Shown here: one piece after another, positions 17,352-26,020 of the stretch | Position numbering within the stretch: the stretch's first letter is position 1 | Layout of the letters: every line of letters begins with the position of its first letter | Source: Chryseobacterium sp. LAM-KRS1 | Lineage (GTDB): Bacteria; Bacteroidota; Bacteroidia; Flavobacteriales; Weeksellaceae | Length of the DNA: 64,000 nt | Direction of reading: 5' to 3' | Assembly (NCBI RefSeq): GCF_013184525.1 | Contig: NZ_JAAOIZ010000005.1 | Coordinates: 62,001-126,000, forward strand | Position numbers and translations under genes: made by a program | Notes under the pieces: model-generated | What the model saw: only the letters and a program-made list of their open reading frames with translations | What the model was told of the DNA's origin: nothing | The model's database searches: none

Positions 17352-18230
17352 TTAGTTACCAAGTGTTTCTACTGTGCTGCCACAAGTCATCATCTGAGAA
17401 CCAAAATAAGGGTTCTTGATCTCATTTTCCAGGCTCAGCCAATCAGCTCCTTTCCCATTATTGTACATAGGACAATGCTGATAATATATAGGATTACCCT
17501 GTTTGGATACCTTTGCGAGGTCGTACATATTTTTAGATAATACAGCAAATATTTCTCTTTGTTTGGCAACATCTTTAGCAGAGGAAATCTTTTCTGCATT
17601 AAGGGTCAGGTCCTTCATTACCTTCATCCAGACCATATGTTCTTCATTTGAAAGTTGGTTCATTTCCACTGCTTTAATTGCTTTTGACAGTTCAGAAGCT
17701 TTAGTTGATGCATTATCGGCATCTGTTTTAACCAGTGCATTTTTTAAAGAGAAGTAGTTATCGAAAACAGCTTTTAGCTGAGATGTATTCTGGGTAGCTA
17801 TCATGTCGTTTTCTTCCGTTTTTTTCTGGTCATGGTTCATATGGTCAGTCTTCATATTCATGTCCATAGCCTTATTTTGAGAAGCGGGTTTTAAATCCCT
17901 TTTGTAATGACAACATTCCGGTAATGCTGCATAAGCATTGTCAGGAGCTAAAAAATTTTCACTGTCATACCCTGCCAGAGCTATTCTTTTTAATATTTCG
18001 TCCTGATTGGTCTTCTGAGGATCGTAGGTTAAAGTAGCCATTTTGGTATCTTTGTTCCAGCTTACTGTGGCTATTTTTCTTAGGTTTCCCGCTTTTTCTA
18101 TATTCGCTTTACAGATGTCACAATTCCCATAGATCTTTACGGCTTCTGTTTTTATATTTTGAGATTGGGCATAGATTAGTAATGAAAACAGCAAGGTGAA
18201 TGCTATCCATATTTTTGATATTGATTTCAT
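17352..18230 (-). CDS. Exported HMA (heavy-metal-associated) plus DUF3347 protein
   Basis: A 292-residue protein with a signal peptide (residues 1-22). An HMA-like ferredoxin fold follows, with Cys37 and Cys40 in YGNCDICKANIEKAG. After a Met/His linker (AMDMNMKTDHMNHD) comes a DUF3347 domain and a C-terminal tail with YYQHCPMYNNGKGADW and SQMMTCGST. The CxxC and Met-rich parts are typical of copper chaperones, here placed in the periplasm. Its last two-thirds are a paralogue of the DUF3347 lipoprotein two genes downstream. The stop is 15 bases before the DUF305 gene, so they are co-transcribed. Confidence 0.85.
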   Translation of the reverse strand: MKSISKIWIAFTLLFSLLIYAQSQNIKTEAVKIYGNCDICKANIEKAGNLRKIATVSWNKDTKMATLTYDPQKTNQDEILKRIALAGYDSENFLAPDNAYAALPECCHYKRDLKPASQNKAMDMNMKTDHMNHDQKKTEENDMIATQNTSQLKAVFDNYFSLKNALVKTDADNASTKASELSKAIKAVEMNQLSNEEHMVWMKVMKDLTLNAEKISSAKDVAKQREIFAVLSKNMYDLAKVSKQGNPIYYQHCPMYNNGKGADWLSLENEIKNPYFGSQMMTCGSTVETLGN

Positions 18231-18350
18231 TGTATAGAGTATTTTATGAACAAAAGGAATATTCCTGTTGTTTCAGTTAATAAATTGAATGGAAAAAAAT
18301 TGAAATGTATCCTTACAAAAAGGCACACTTTAGGCTATAAAATACAGGAT

Positions 18351-18707
18351 CTAGCCTATTTTAGGGATTAACCAAATGGATTGAAAACCTTTAGAAACAG
18401 CACTTTCATAAGTTAAAAAAGAAACAGGAGAAAAGACTTCTACTGTAAGAAAACTAAAATCATGTCTGTCCGGTAAAGTTGGATTTAAATTGGATGCCGG
18501 GCATTTGCATAAAGGATTATTGCATTTTCCTGGACATTTTTTAGAACCACAGGAATTACACTGATCTTTTTTAATAGATTTTGAAATATTGAGTTCACAA
18601 TGCGATTTCTCTTGTAAGGAAATTTTTACAGCACATGCATAGATTTGCTTGGGCATGAATAAAAATCCCAATAGAATAAAAATCAATATGTACTTACGTT
18701 GAAACAT
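18351..18707 (-). CDS. Small exported Cys-rich protein, first gene of the copper operon
   Basis: About 118 residues beginning MFQRKYILIF, with a signal peptide ending IYACA. The mature protein has a cysteine cluster, QCNSCGSKKCPGKCNNPLCKC (about residues 49-69), that could bind copper in a metallothionein-like way, then a hydrophobic C-terminus. I recognise no named family. An ATG four codons earlier (18719) is in frame, but it overlaps a perfect -7 element (18717-18724), so the transcript would begin after it; I therefore place the start at 18707. The 120-base gap to the next gene leaves open a separate or attenuated transcript. Confidence 0.65.
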   Translation of the reverse strand: MFQRKYILIFILLGFLFMPKQIYACAVKISLQEKSHCELNISKSIKKDQCNSCGSKKCPGKCNNPLCKCPASNLNPTLPDRHDFSFLTVEVFSPVSFLTYESAVSKGFQSIWLIPKIG

Positions 18708-18716
18708 AATAATATA

Positions 18717-18749
18717 CAAAATTAATGTTTTTTTTTAATCGAACATCAA
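18717..18749 (-). promoter_or_regulatory. Candidate promoter of the copper operon
   Basis: On the minus strand TAATTTTG (complement of 18717-18724) matches TAnnTTTG. A TTG (complement of 18747-18749) lies 22 bases upstream, slightly more than the usual 19-20. Transcription would start near 18712, five bases before the ATG at 18707. Confidence 0.45.
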
Positions 18750-18803
18750 TTTATGCCTCACATCTTTGTTTTTTACTCTACGGATCATGAATTATTATAG
18801 GAC

Positions 18804-18839
18804 AAAAAAAAAGACTTAAGAGTCTGAAAACTCATTAAG
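18804..18839 (-). terminator. Minus-strand intrinsic terminator with no gene in front of it
   Basis: Read on the minus strand, CTTAATGAGT and ACTCTTAAG pair with one bulged T around TTTCAG, followed by TC and nine T residues (18812-18804). The SusD gene upstream already has its own terminator, so this one ends either an unannotated small RNA or a leader. Confidence 0.6.
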
Positions 18840-19012
18840 CCTTAACGATTCACAGCGTGAATACTAACCTATATATTGTTATGTTCTTTGGAAAAATAAG
18901 GTATGATAGTGTTTTTGCCAACCCTGATTCACAGTTCAAAGATGATCAATTGGTGTGTAAAAAAAATAAAATGATCTACGAATACAAGAGTCCGGTCTAT
19001 AAAAGTTTTAAT

Positions 19013-19039
19013 AAAAAACCTGCATGAGTCATGCAGGTT
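19013..19039 (-). terminator. Intrinsic terminator of the first SusCD operon
   Basis: AACCTGCATGA at 19017-19027 is complementary to TCATGCAGGTT at 19029-19039. On the minus strand the stem is followed by a T run (19018-19013). It lies about 60 bases past the SusD stop. Confidence 0.85.
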
Positions 19040-19097
19040 AAAATCACAACTGAAAAAATTTAATATGAAGTTGATTGAGTGAATTTATAAATGCTGT

Positions 19098-20543
19098 TTA
19101 ATGGATATCCCAGAAGATTTTAGTCGTTAATTTATCTCCTCCGATAGCGGTGGCGGCTTTGGAATAATTGGTTCCGTTCGTAGTTGCTTCAAGCGATGGA
19201 TATTGCAGTCGTACAGGGACTTTTCCTTCTGCATTGTTAATGGCGGTAGGAGGAGCCTGAAGAGCGGGATAATCCAGCCTGCGGTAAAAATTCCATGATA
19301 CTACAGGATGATTATACAGGGCAATCCATGCCTGTTCTCCGATTGATTTTTTCCAGTTGCCGGGGTTATAAGGGTGGGCTGTCAGGTAAGTTTCAGCCTC
19401 CTGGGCAGAAAGTTCCCATTCCAGGAATGAGGCCCGGACAGCATCTTTATAAAGCGTCTCCGGATTTCCTCCGATTCCAAACCGGGCAGCTGCTTCTGCA
19501 AGATAAAATGTTACTTCTGTATGCATCATCAAGTTTCCCGGAGTCACCGGAATATAAGCAAAGATTCCGGGAGAGGAAAAGGCGAAAAAGTTTCCGGGAG
19601 CTCCAATGGTCTGTCCCAGATAAACTCCGTTTACATCTCTGAAGTACTTGGTTACCCTTTGGTCGGAAGTAGCATTGAGATAATCTATAAAAGGTTTTCC
19701 TCCAATAAAATCGTTTCTTCCGTTATTAGCCAGATTTTCGAATATAGGGCTGAAATTGGGTGTCTCCGCAAGGTATCTGAAAATACAGTTCTGGGACTGA
19801 TCCGTAATTACTCCTCCGGAAATTGCTGTATTGATTGCTGTCCTGGCCAGGTTTGCATCAATATCGGAAATAGCGATTCCCAGTTTCAGAAGTAACGAGT
19901 TCCCGAATTTTTTCCATTTTGCGATATCTCCACCATACAAAATGTCTCCGGAGCCAAAAGTCCCTTCTCCTTCCTTCAGTCTGTTAATGTCAGCCATAAG
20001 GCGATTAATCATACTTTCATAAATTTTTTGGTCATCGTCATAAACCGGAAGCGGGTATTTTTCATTGTTGAGAGCCTGGCTGTACGGAATATCTCCATAA
20101 GTGTCTGTCAAAGTCTGAAATGTATAAACTGATAAAATATCAATAATGGCCAGCTGATTCTGCTTTTTAGCCTGCCAGCTGGTCACTTCGGAAGCGGAAG
20201 GCTGGTACTGCTCTATCAGTTCCTTAGCTTTATTGAGGCTGTTAAGCACATTTACATAATTATCCGTCCATACATTATTGGAAACATTTCTTGCTGTAAA
20301 ATTATAGTTGCTTTCATTCACATAAACGGTTTCCTGCCAATACTGCATAATAAGGCGAAAATTATTTTCGTTCACACTGGGAGTGTTCATATAATCGCTC
20401 AGTTCCTTTTCTGCATAAGTAATAAGAGTTTCCGGGATCGTGTTATAAGTGACATGGGGATCATTATTTACATCCTCCGATGTGCAGCCCATTAATACCG
20501 AAAATAGTATAGAGCTTATCATTATTTTATTTTTCATTTTCAT
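19098..20543 (-). CDS. SusD/RagB family outer-membrane nutrient-binding lipoprotein
   Basis: A 481-residue surface lipoprotein. The signal ends at the lipobox LMGC, with Cys19 becoming the lipidated N-terminus. TPR-like helices of the SusD-like fold follow (SYNFTARNVSNNVWTDNY, LTDTYGDIPYSQAL), with a C-terminal GEQAWIALYNHPVVSWNFYRRLDYP and LQYPSLEATTN that identify the SusD_2 subgroup. These proteins cap the SusC channel and capture the ligand. TPR repeats and the subgroup do not reveal the substrate: glycan, peptide or other. It follows SusC after 5 bases and no enzyme gene is attached, so the cargo remains unknown. Confidence 0.9.
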   Translation of the reverse strand: MKMKNKIMISSILFSVLMGCTSEDVNNDPHVTYNTIPETLITYAEKELSDYMNTPSVNENNFRLIMQYWQETVYVNESNYNFTARNVSNNVWTDNYVNVLNSLNKAKELIEQYQPSASEVTSWQAKKQNQLAIIDILSVYTFQTLTDTYGDIPYSQALNNEKYPLPVYDDDQKIYESMINRLMADINRLKEGEGTFGSGDILYGGDIAKWKKFGNSLLLKLGIAISDIDANLARTAINTAISGGVITDQSQNCIFRYLAETPNFSPIFENLANNGRNDFIGGKPFIDYLNATSDQRVTKYFRDVNGVYLGQTIGAPGNFFAFSSPGIFAYIPVTPGNLMMHTEVTFYLAEAAARFGIGGNPETLYKDAVRASFLEWELSAQEAETYLTAHPYNPGNWKKSIGEQAWIALYNHPVVSWNFYRRLDYPALQAPPTAINNAEGKVPVRLQYPSLEATTNGTNYSKAATAIGGDKLTTKIFWDIH

Positions 20544-20548
20544 AGTTT

Positions 20549-23500
20549 TTAAAAATTAACTTTCAGGTTAAATGCAAAATTTCTGGTTGCAGGCATCACT
20601 CCGGACTGATATCCCTGAATATTTCCCGATGACAAACCTGCTTCGGGATCTGAATAAGGAAGATTTTTGTGGATGATCCAGAGGTTACTTCCCACAACAC
20701 CCAATGTGAGACTTTGAATGCCTATATTTCCCAGAGATTTCTTATCGAAAGTATAAGAAACGGATACCTGGCGGAGCTTTATAAAGCTGGCATCATAAAC
20801 AAAGGCAGAAGAAGGTGGGTCGGTTTCAATGATCTGGCTGGATCTGGAACGATCCAGACGTATCGTGTTGGGAATATAATGTCCCGGATTATTAGGATCC
20901 TCCATCACTCCGGGTAATATAACTCCTCCTCCATTAGATAATGTGTTTCTTATAGGATTACCTAAATCATTCAATCCCACAGAGTCGGGATAAAGTCCTG
21001 TTCCATAGCCGAAATATTGGTCCAGTGAGAAGATCTTTCCTCCTTTTTTCCAATCGATCTGAAAGCTTACATTAAAATTTTTATAGGTAAAAGAATTGTT
21101 GAGTCCGGCAATAAAGTCAGCCTGGAAACTTCCCAGGTTGTGATTGGTATCATCCGTGTGAAGGTAAGCCCCGTTTTTTCCTATGATCTTATTTCCATTA
21201 GGATCATACACAAAATCTGCTCCCCAGATGCTTCCATACTCCTCATTAAGTGGCGCGTTGATAGAAATCCCTCCCGGAAGCGTTCCTATTGAAATGTTTT
21301 CTGTCCCTTCTCTTAAGGCGGTAACTTTTGTTTTAGGATTGGACCAGTTGATGCTCATATCCCAGTTGAAGTTGTTCAATTTTAAAGGACTTATATTGAA
21401 TGAGACTTCAAATCCTTTGGTGGTAAGCTCCCCTGTATTCTGAATTTTGCTTCCGGAGCCGTTGGCAAGAGAAATAGGAAGTGGTAAAATCTGATCAAAG
21501 GCAATATTTCTGAACCAGGCAACGTCAAAACCTATTCTGTTTTTAAAGAACTGCATATTGGTACCCAATTCAAGGTTTTTAAGCTTTTGCGGAAGCAGGT
21601 CGGCATTCCGCAAGACCGTATTGTAAGAATATACAGGGTTGTTTCCAAAGGATGACTGAACAATGAACCTGTTTCTCAACTGATCTGCATTGGTGTCAGA
21701 ACCTACTTCTGCGTAGGCAGCCCTTACCTTTCCAAAACTCAGCCATTTTTGTTGCAGCAGATTGGAAAATACCATGCTGGCTGAAACGGATGGATAGTAG
21801 TAAGCTTCTTTTCCTTTAGGCAATGAACTGGATTGGTCTCTTCTGAAAGTCCCTTCAATGTAATACGTATTTTTATATCCTAAGGAAGCCTGGACAAACG
21901 CTCCGTAAACATATTTTGATGTATCCGATATCAGGGGTTTTGCAGGTGTTGCTGCAGAATTGGAAATGGTATACAGGTCATCGATGTACAATCCTCCGGA
22001 TGTGGTCTGGGCATTGGAATAGCTGGACTGGACATTAATATTTCCCCCGATCAGTGCCTGGATATTAAAATTTTCTCCAATATTCTTTTTGTAGGTTGCG
22101 ATAAGGTCGTAATTGGTTTCTGTAAAGCGGAAATCGGTAATAGCATATCCGGAAGGCTGTTCAATAGGATTAAAACTAAAGAATGCAGGTATTGAGCCTT
22201 TGGCCCTCCGCTCTTCTGTGATCATCGTATATCCGTCAGTACCTACCCTTCCCAGTATATTGATGCTTTTGGAAAGATCATAGCTCAGGCTGAAGTTTCC
22301 TGCAAAACGATCCCTTTTATCGTTTTGATAATTTTTATAGCGTGTAAAATAAGGATTATCCCAATAACCCGGACGTAAATCATCAGGAGAAAGGATGTTC
22401 CAGGTATAGTTTTTATTAAATGTTTCATAAAGATATTTTTGGTATTGAATATCGACATTGGTAGGCCACCACTGCCTGAAATTACCCATAATATTATCCC
22501 CGTAACCCGTAGAGTTCCGGCCTTTGGTATTTTGGGTTACATAATTGGCAAAGATTGTAGCGGTAAGATTATCCGTTATTTTATACGACGCATTGCCCCC
22601 GAAATTATTTTTGATCAGGGAAGAGTTGGGAAGAATATCTGTCGCATTGATATTGGAATAGCTTAATCTGAAGGTAGCACGGTCATTTCCCCCGCTTAGT
22701 GCGATATTATTGGTTTGATTAATCGCTTTCTCAAAAAAAGTTACCGGTCCGTTTTTGGCCATTACCCATGGTGTTCTCTTTCCAAAGTTGCGTGAACCGG
22801 GAATAAATGCATCATATTGCCACACCATAAGGTTAGGATCAAATGGTGCTCCATAGGAAGAATCTGAAAAAGAGGAAATCGGATGCCCCTGGTAAGAATT
22901 GAAAAAGTTTCCATCGTATCCCTGCCCGTATTCTGTCTGATATTCTGGAAAGGTTGACTTATCCACAGTAGAAACGGAAATGCTTCCACTGTATTCCAGA
23001 CCGATCCCCTGGGTATTTTTCCTGCCTTTTTTCGTTGTGATGATTATGGCTCCATTCTGTGCCCTGGATCCGTACAATGCGGTGGCTGCAGCTCCTTTTA
23101 ATACATTGAGTGTTTCAATATCATTGGGATTGATATCGGAAACCGGGCTGCCGTAATCATAGCCTCCAAAGCCATTAACCTGAAGCGGGGAATTGATATT
23201 CCTGTTGATGATGGGAACTCCATCTACCACAAACAAAGCCTGGTTATCTCCAAGGATAGATTTATATCCCCTGGAAACAGCATTGACTGATCCTCCGAAA
23301 TTGGTAGACTGCTTGATCTCAAGACCAGCCACTTTACCGGATAGATTATTAATGAAATTGGTGGTAGGATTTTTATTGATTTCTTCGCCTTTTACTTCCT
23401 GGGTAGAATATCCTAAAGATCTTTTTTCTCTCTTTATTCCTAAAGCAGTTACCACCACACCTTCTATATCCTGAGTTTTAATGGTATCTTGCTTTCCCTG

Positions 23501-23569
23501 TGCAAAAACAAGCCCGTGTCCTATAAAAAAGACGACACCTGCGCTGAGAAGCTTTATCCGGTAATTCAT
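20549..23569 (-). CDS. SusC/RagA family TonB-linked outer-membrane transporter
   Basis: A 1006-residue outer-membrane barrel with a signal peptide (residues 1-23). The sequence goes almost directly from the signal to the TonB-box region (DIEGVVVTALGIKREKRSLGY) and the plug (LSGKVAGLEIKQS, LFVVDGVPI, ETLNVLKGAAATALYGSRA, GAIIITTKKG). The CarboxypepD_reg-like N-terminal extension of most SusC proteins is absent. The barrel fills the rest and ends NFAFNLKVNF, with a C-terminal Phe. It imports a ligand delivered by the partner SusD using TonB energy. A LytS/LytTR two-component system lies immediately upstream on the same strand. Confidence 0.92.
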   Translation of the reverse strand: MNYRIKLLSAGVVFFIGHGLVFAQGKQDTIKTQDIEGVVVTALGIKREKRSLGYSTQEVKGEEINKNPTTNFINNLSGKVAGLEIKQSTNFGGSVNAVSRGYKSILGDNQALFVVDGVPIINRNINSPLQVNGFGGYDYGSPVSDINPNDIETLNVLKGAAATALYGSRAQNGAIIITTKKGRKNTQGIGLEYSGSISVSTVDKSTFPEYQTEYGQGYDGNFFNSYQGHPISSFSDSSYGAPFDPNLMVWQYDAFIPGSRNFGKRTPWVMAKNGPVTFFEKAINQTNNIALSGGNDRATFRLSYSNINATDILPNSSLIKNNFGGNASYKITDNLTATIFANYVTQNTKGRNSTGYGDNIMGNFRQWWPTNVDIQYQKYLYETFNKNYTWNILSPDDLRPGYWDNPYFTRYKNYQNDKRDRFAGNFSLSYDLSKSINILGRVGTDGYTMITEERRAKGSIPAFFSFNPIEQPSGYAITDFRFTETNYDLIATYKKNIGENFNIQALIGGNINVQSSYSNAQTTSGGLYIDDLYTISNSAATPAKPLISDTSKYVYGAFVQASLGYKNTYYIEGTFRRDQSSSLPKGKEAYYYPSVSASMVFSNLLQQKWLSFGKVRAAYAEVGSDTNADQLRNRFIVQSSFGNNPVYSYNTVLRNADLLPQKLKNLELGTNMQFFKNRIGFDVAWFRNIAFDQILPLPISLANGSGSKIQNTGELTTKGFEVSFNISPLKLNNFNWDMSINWSNPKTKVTALREGTENISIGTLPGGISINAPLNEEYGSIWGADFVYDPNGNKIIGKNGAYLHTDDTNHNLGSFQADFIAGLNNSFTYKNFNVSFQIDWKKGGKIFSLDQYFGYGTGLYPDSVGLNDLGNPIRNTLSNGGGVILPGVMEDPNNPGHYIPNTIRLDRSRSSQIIETDPPSSAFVYDASFIKLRQVSVSYTFDKKSLGNIGIQSLTLGVVGSNLWIIHKNLPYSDPEAGLSSGNIQGYQSGVMPATRNFAFNLKVNF

Positions 23570-23716
23570 AATTATTGATTTTTTTAACTGTTATGAGTCA
23601 AAATTCAATAATTGGTGAATATTTTAATGAAATGTATATATCAACAGCTGGATAACGTCTACTAAAACTGGAGGCCGGAAAAATGATACCATTACAGAAT
23701 AAAGGCTTAAAGAATG

Positions 23717-24418
23717 CTACAATTCAACAAATGGTTTATACGTTCTGCCTATGGGAAGCTTTTTACCGTTTATCTGAATCATATTGGCTGATTTAACTTC
23801 TATTTTTAATTTAGAAACAATATAGGATTTATGAATACGGAAGAATATTTTTGAAGGTAGGCTTTTTTCAATTTTACTGATGGGCATTTTAAAGGTGAGC
23901 GTTTCTGCTTTTGTATGAATATTGATATATTCGCGCAGACTTTCAATATAAAAAATGTCCTGAAGTGTGATCTTAACCTGTTTTTTTCCGCTGTTAATGA
24001 AAATATAATCACGGTCGGCAATTTCCAGTAAAGCTTCTTCGGATTCCATAATGTGTCTGAATTTACTGATGGCAGTAACAAACCTATCGTAAGGAATGGG
24101 CTTCATCAGGTAATCCACGACATCGAGCTCATACCCTTCTACCGCATATTGATGATAAGCTGTGGTTACAATGACAAAGGGAGGATTCTTTAATTTTTTC
24201 AGAAAATCAAATCCTTTTATAACGGGAAGGTTGAGATCCAGAAACATAAGATCTACACCATGAATGTTTAAAAGGCTGCTTGCGTGTACAGCATCGGCAC
24301 ATTTTCCAACAAGGTTGAGTTCTTCGTTCCGGATTACAAAATTTTCCAGAATTTCAGCTGCAATGGGCTCATCTTCCACGATAATGCAGTTGTATTTTTT
24401 AGATGCTGAATGTATCAT
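23717..24418 (-). CDS. LytTR-type response regulator
   Basis: About 233 residues from the ATG at 24418 (MIHSASKKYNC). An upstream TTG (24427) is also in frame, but the ATG fits the family start. The receiver domain (VEDEPIAAEIL, phospho-acceptor Asp61 in MFLDLNLP, a TTAYHQY Thr and a DYLMKP Lys) is joined to a C-terminal LytTR DNA-binding domain (about residues 135-233, IFYIESLREYINIH, then FFRIHKSYIVSKLKI). It overlaps the histidine kinase stop by 20 bases, so translation is coupled. With the SusC gene 147 bases downstream on the same strand, the SusCD operon is a likely target. Confidence 0.9.
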   Translation of the reverse strand: MIHSASKKYNCIIVEDEPIAAEILENFVIRNEELNLVGKCADAVHASSLLNIHGVDLMFLDLNLPVIKGFDFLKKLKNPPFVIVTTAYHQYAVEGYELDVVDYLMKPIPYDRFVTAISKFRHIMESEEALLEIADRDYIFINSGKKQVKITLQDIFYIESLREYINIHTKAETLTFKMPISKIEKSLPSKIFFRIHKSYIVSKLKIEVKSANMIQINGKKLPIGRTYKPFVEL

Positions 24419-25469
24419 TGAGGTCAATGGTTAGTTTAACGTTATACCGATCATTTTTATCTTCCACAGAAAGGATATGTTCCGGATACAATAATTCCAG
24501 TTGTCTGCGGATATTTTTTAATCCTATTTTAGTAGAATCACCGGCTATCTGTTCTTTGGAGTTTTCTACAGAATAATGGAGGATGCCGTTTTTCAGGCGA
24601 ATATCTATATGTATAAATGAGTTGCCCAGACTTTCGGATACGCCATGTTTAAATGCATTTTCAATAAACTGAATCAGTATCAACGGTGAAATTTCCTGCG
24701 ACGGATTATCGATGTCTTCTTTAAAATTAACAAAAAGCCGCCGGTGACGGATTTTCTGAATTTCAATAAAATCTTTAATGTTCTCAATATCTTTTGCAAT
24801 GGAAATGTGTCGTTCAGCTGCTTCATAGATATTATAACGCATGATTTTGGAAAGCTGGAGAATGACGTCTGGGGTCTCATCGGCCTTTTTCAGGGCCATT
24901 CCGTAGATGTTATTAAGCGTATTGAACAGAAAATGCGGATTGATCTGGGCTTTCAGCATGGTGAGTTCCTGATCCAGTTTTTCCGATTTCAGCATGGATA
25001 TCTGGTTCTTGAGAAGGTTCTTCTGCCGGGTAATTTCAACTCCGAATACCAATCCGACCATAAAAATAAGATCCATGAATGAATTGAAAGCAACAAGTCC
25101 GTTGATAAACCCCGAAGGTTGTTTTCCGTCAAGGGTTTCCGTAACTCCGTATATGTAAGGATAAATGATATAATGTGTGAAAAACCGATGTCCCAATACG
25201 GCAAAGATCACAATGAGAATAGAAAAAAGATACTTGAGAAGCTTACTGATGCCTGTTTTTTCGTAAACATAGAGTAACGCATAGGCAAGAGGGACTTTGA
25301 CAAAAAAATATCCCAACTCAAGAGTCAGTGTGTTCTGAAGCCTGATTTGCCATTTGAAATCCGGAAACTGATACCGGGACCAATAGAAATCAAGATAAGC
25401 CTCAAGGATATAATACAATATCCAAAAAACCAGATGGGTATATAATTTCGATTTTATATTGGCTTTCAA
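24399..25469 (-). CDS. LytS/YehU-type sensor histidine kinase
   Basis: A 356-residue membrane kinase with four predicted transmembrane helices in residues 10-145 and no large extracytoplasmic domain, so the signal is probably sensed in or near the membrane. The His_kinase domain of the LytS class follows: LKAQINPHFLFNTLNNIYG with the phospho-acceptor His179, then an ATPase part with QFIENAFKHGVS and IGLKNIRRQLELLYP. The start is TTG; a stop codon lies four codons upstream in frame, so no other usual start is available. It is the partner of the LytTR regulator that overlaps its 3' end. Confidence 0.9.
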   Translation of the reverse strand: MKANIKSKLYTHLVFWILYYILEAYLDFYWSRYQFPDFKWQIRLQNTLTLELGYFFVKVPLAYALLYVYEKTGISKLLKYLFSILIVIFAVLGHRFFTHYIIYPYIYGVTETLDGKQPSGFINGLVAFNSFMDLIFMVGLVFGVEITRQKNLLKNQISMLKSEKLDQELTMLKAQINPHFLFNTLNNIYGMALKKADETPDVILQLSKIMRYNIYEAAERHISIAKDIENIKDFIEIQKIRHRRLFVNFKEDIDNPSQEISPLILIQFIENAFKHGVSESLGNSFIHIDIRLKNGILHYSVENSKEQIAGDSTKIGLKNIRRQLELLYPEHILSVEDKNDRYNVKLTIDLNDTFSI

Positions 25470-25547
25470 GCTGTCGATTTAAAACTACAAAATACTATTT
25501 TTCAAACCAATATAAAAGCAGAAAAGCTATGAAACGAAACTTTTTGT

Positions 25548-25943
25548 CTATGAACGACCTGCTTCTTTCTTTCTAAAGGAAATTTCCGGAAACATAAGAT
25601 TCAGAAAACAAAAGATCAAAAGGAAATTAAATTCAATTCCGTTGGTACCCCCTCCTACCACAAACCAGCCGTTTTGTGCGTGGACATAATAGATCCCTGA
25701 TATAAAGATCAGTATATTGCATATCGCGACCGGTTTTATATATTTGTTCAGTACCAGAAATGGGACGGATAAAAGATGGGTTAATTTAACCATCCACGCG
25801 ATATACAAGCCCCAGGGACTGAAACCAATGGTATTCAAAAAATGGATGCCAAATTTATTAACATCCCCGCTTACAATGGAGTCAACACTGTGCATCAATA
25901 AAATCACGGATAATGCAAACCTAAGGAAAAAAGACTTTTTCAT
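25548..25943 (-). CDS. DoxX-like small integral membrane protein
   Basis: A 131-residue protein with four predicted membrane helices (about 5-22, 43-68, 70-88 and 103-122). RFALSVILLMHSVDSIV and YIAWMVKLTHLLSVPFLVLNKYIKPVA fit the DoxX/MauE-like fold, in which a conserved N-terminal Arg and central polar helix residues are common. The function of this subgroup is not established. It lies 77 bases downstream of the arsenite pump gene on the same strand and may be carried on the end of that transcript. Confidence 0.6.
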   Translation of the reverse strand: MKKSFFLRFALSVILLMHSVDSIVSGDVNKFGIHFLNTIGFSPWGLYIAWMVKLTHLLSVPFLVLNKYIKPVAICNILIFISGIYYVHAQNGWFVVGGGTNGIEFNFLLIFCFLNLMFPEISFRKKEAGRS

Positions 25944-26020
25944 ATAATCAAAAATAGGTTATAGGAAAAAGTCTGGTTTTATTTCAGGTATCAACAACCC
26001 TGAAGTGCATACAAAAATGG

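Larger units (their letters stand above)
18720..19097. other. Gene-free stretch between the copper and SusCD operons
   Basis: No coding frame is supported. It contains the copper promoter, two minus-strand terminator hairpins (18804-18839 and 19013-19039) and, between them, a small hairpin ATTCAC-AGC-GTGAAT at 18847-18861. Minus-strand TTGGCAAAAACACTATC near 18920 followed by TATTTTTC near 18895 resembles a weak promoter. Together these could define a short minus-strand RNA of roughly 80-100 bases ending at 18804. This is tentative. Confidence 0.35.
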
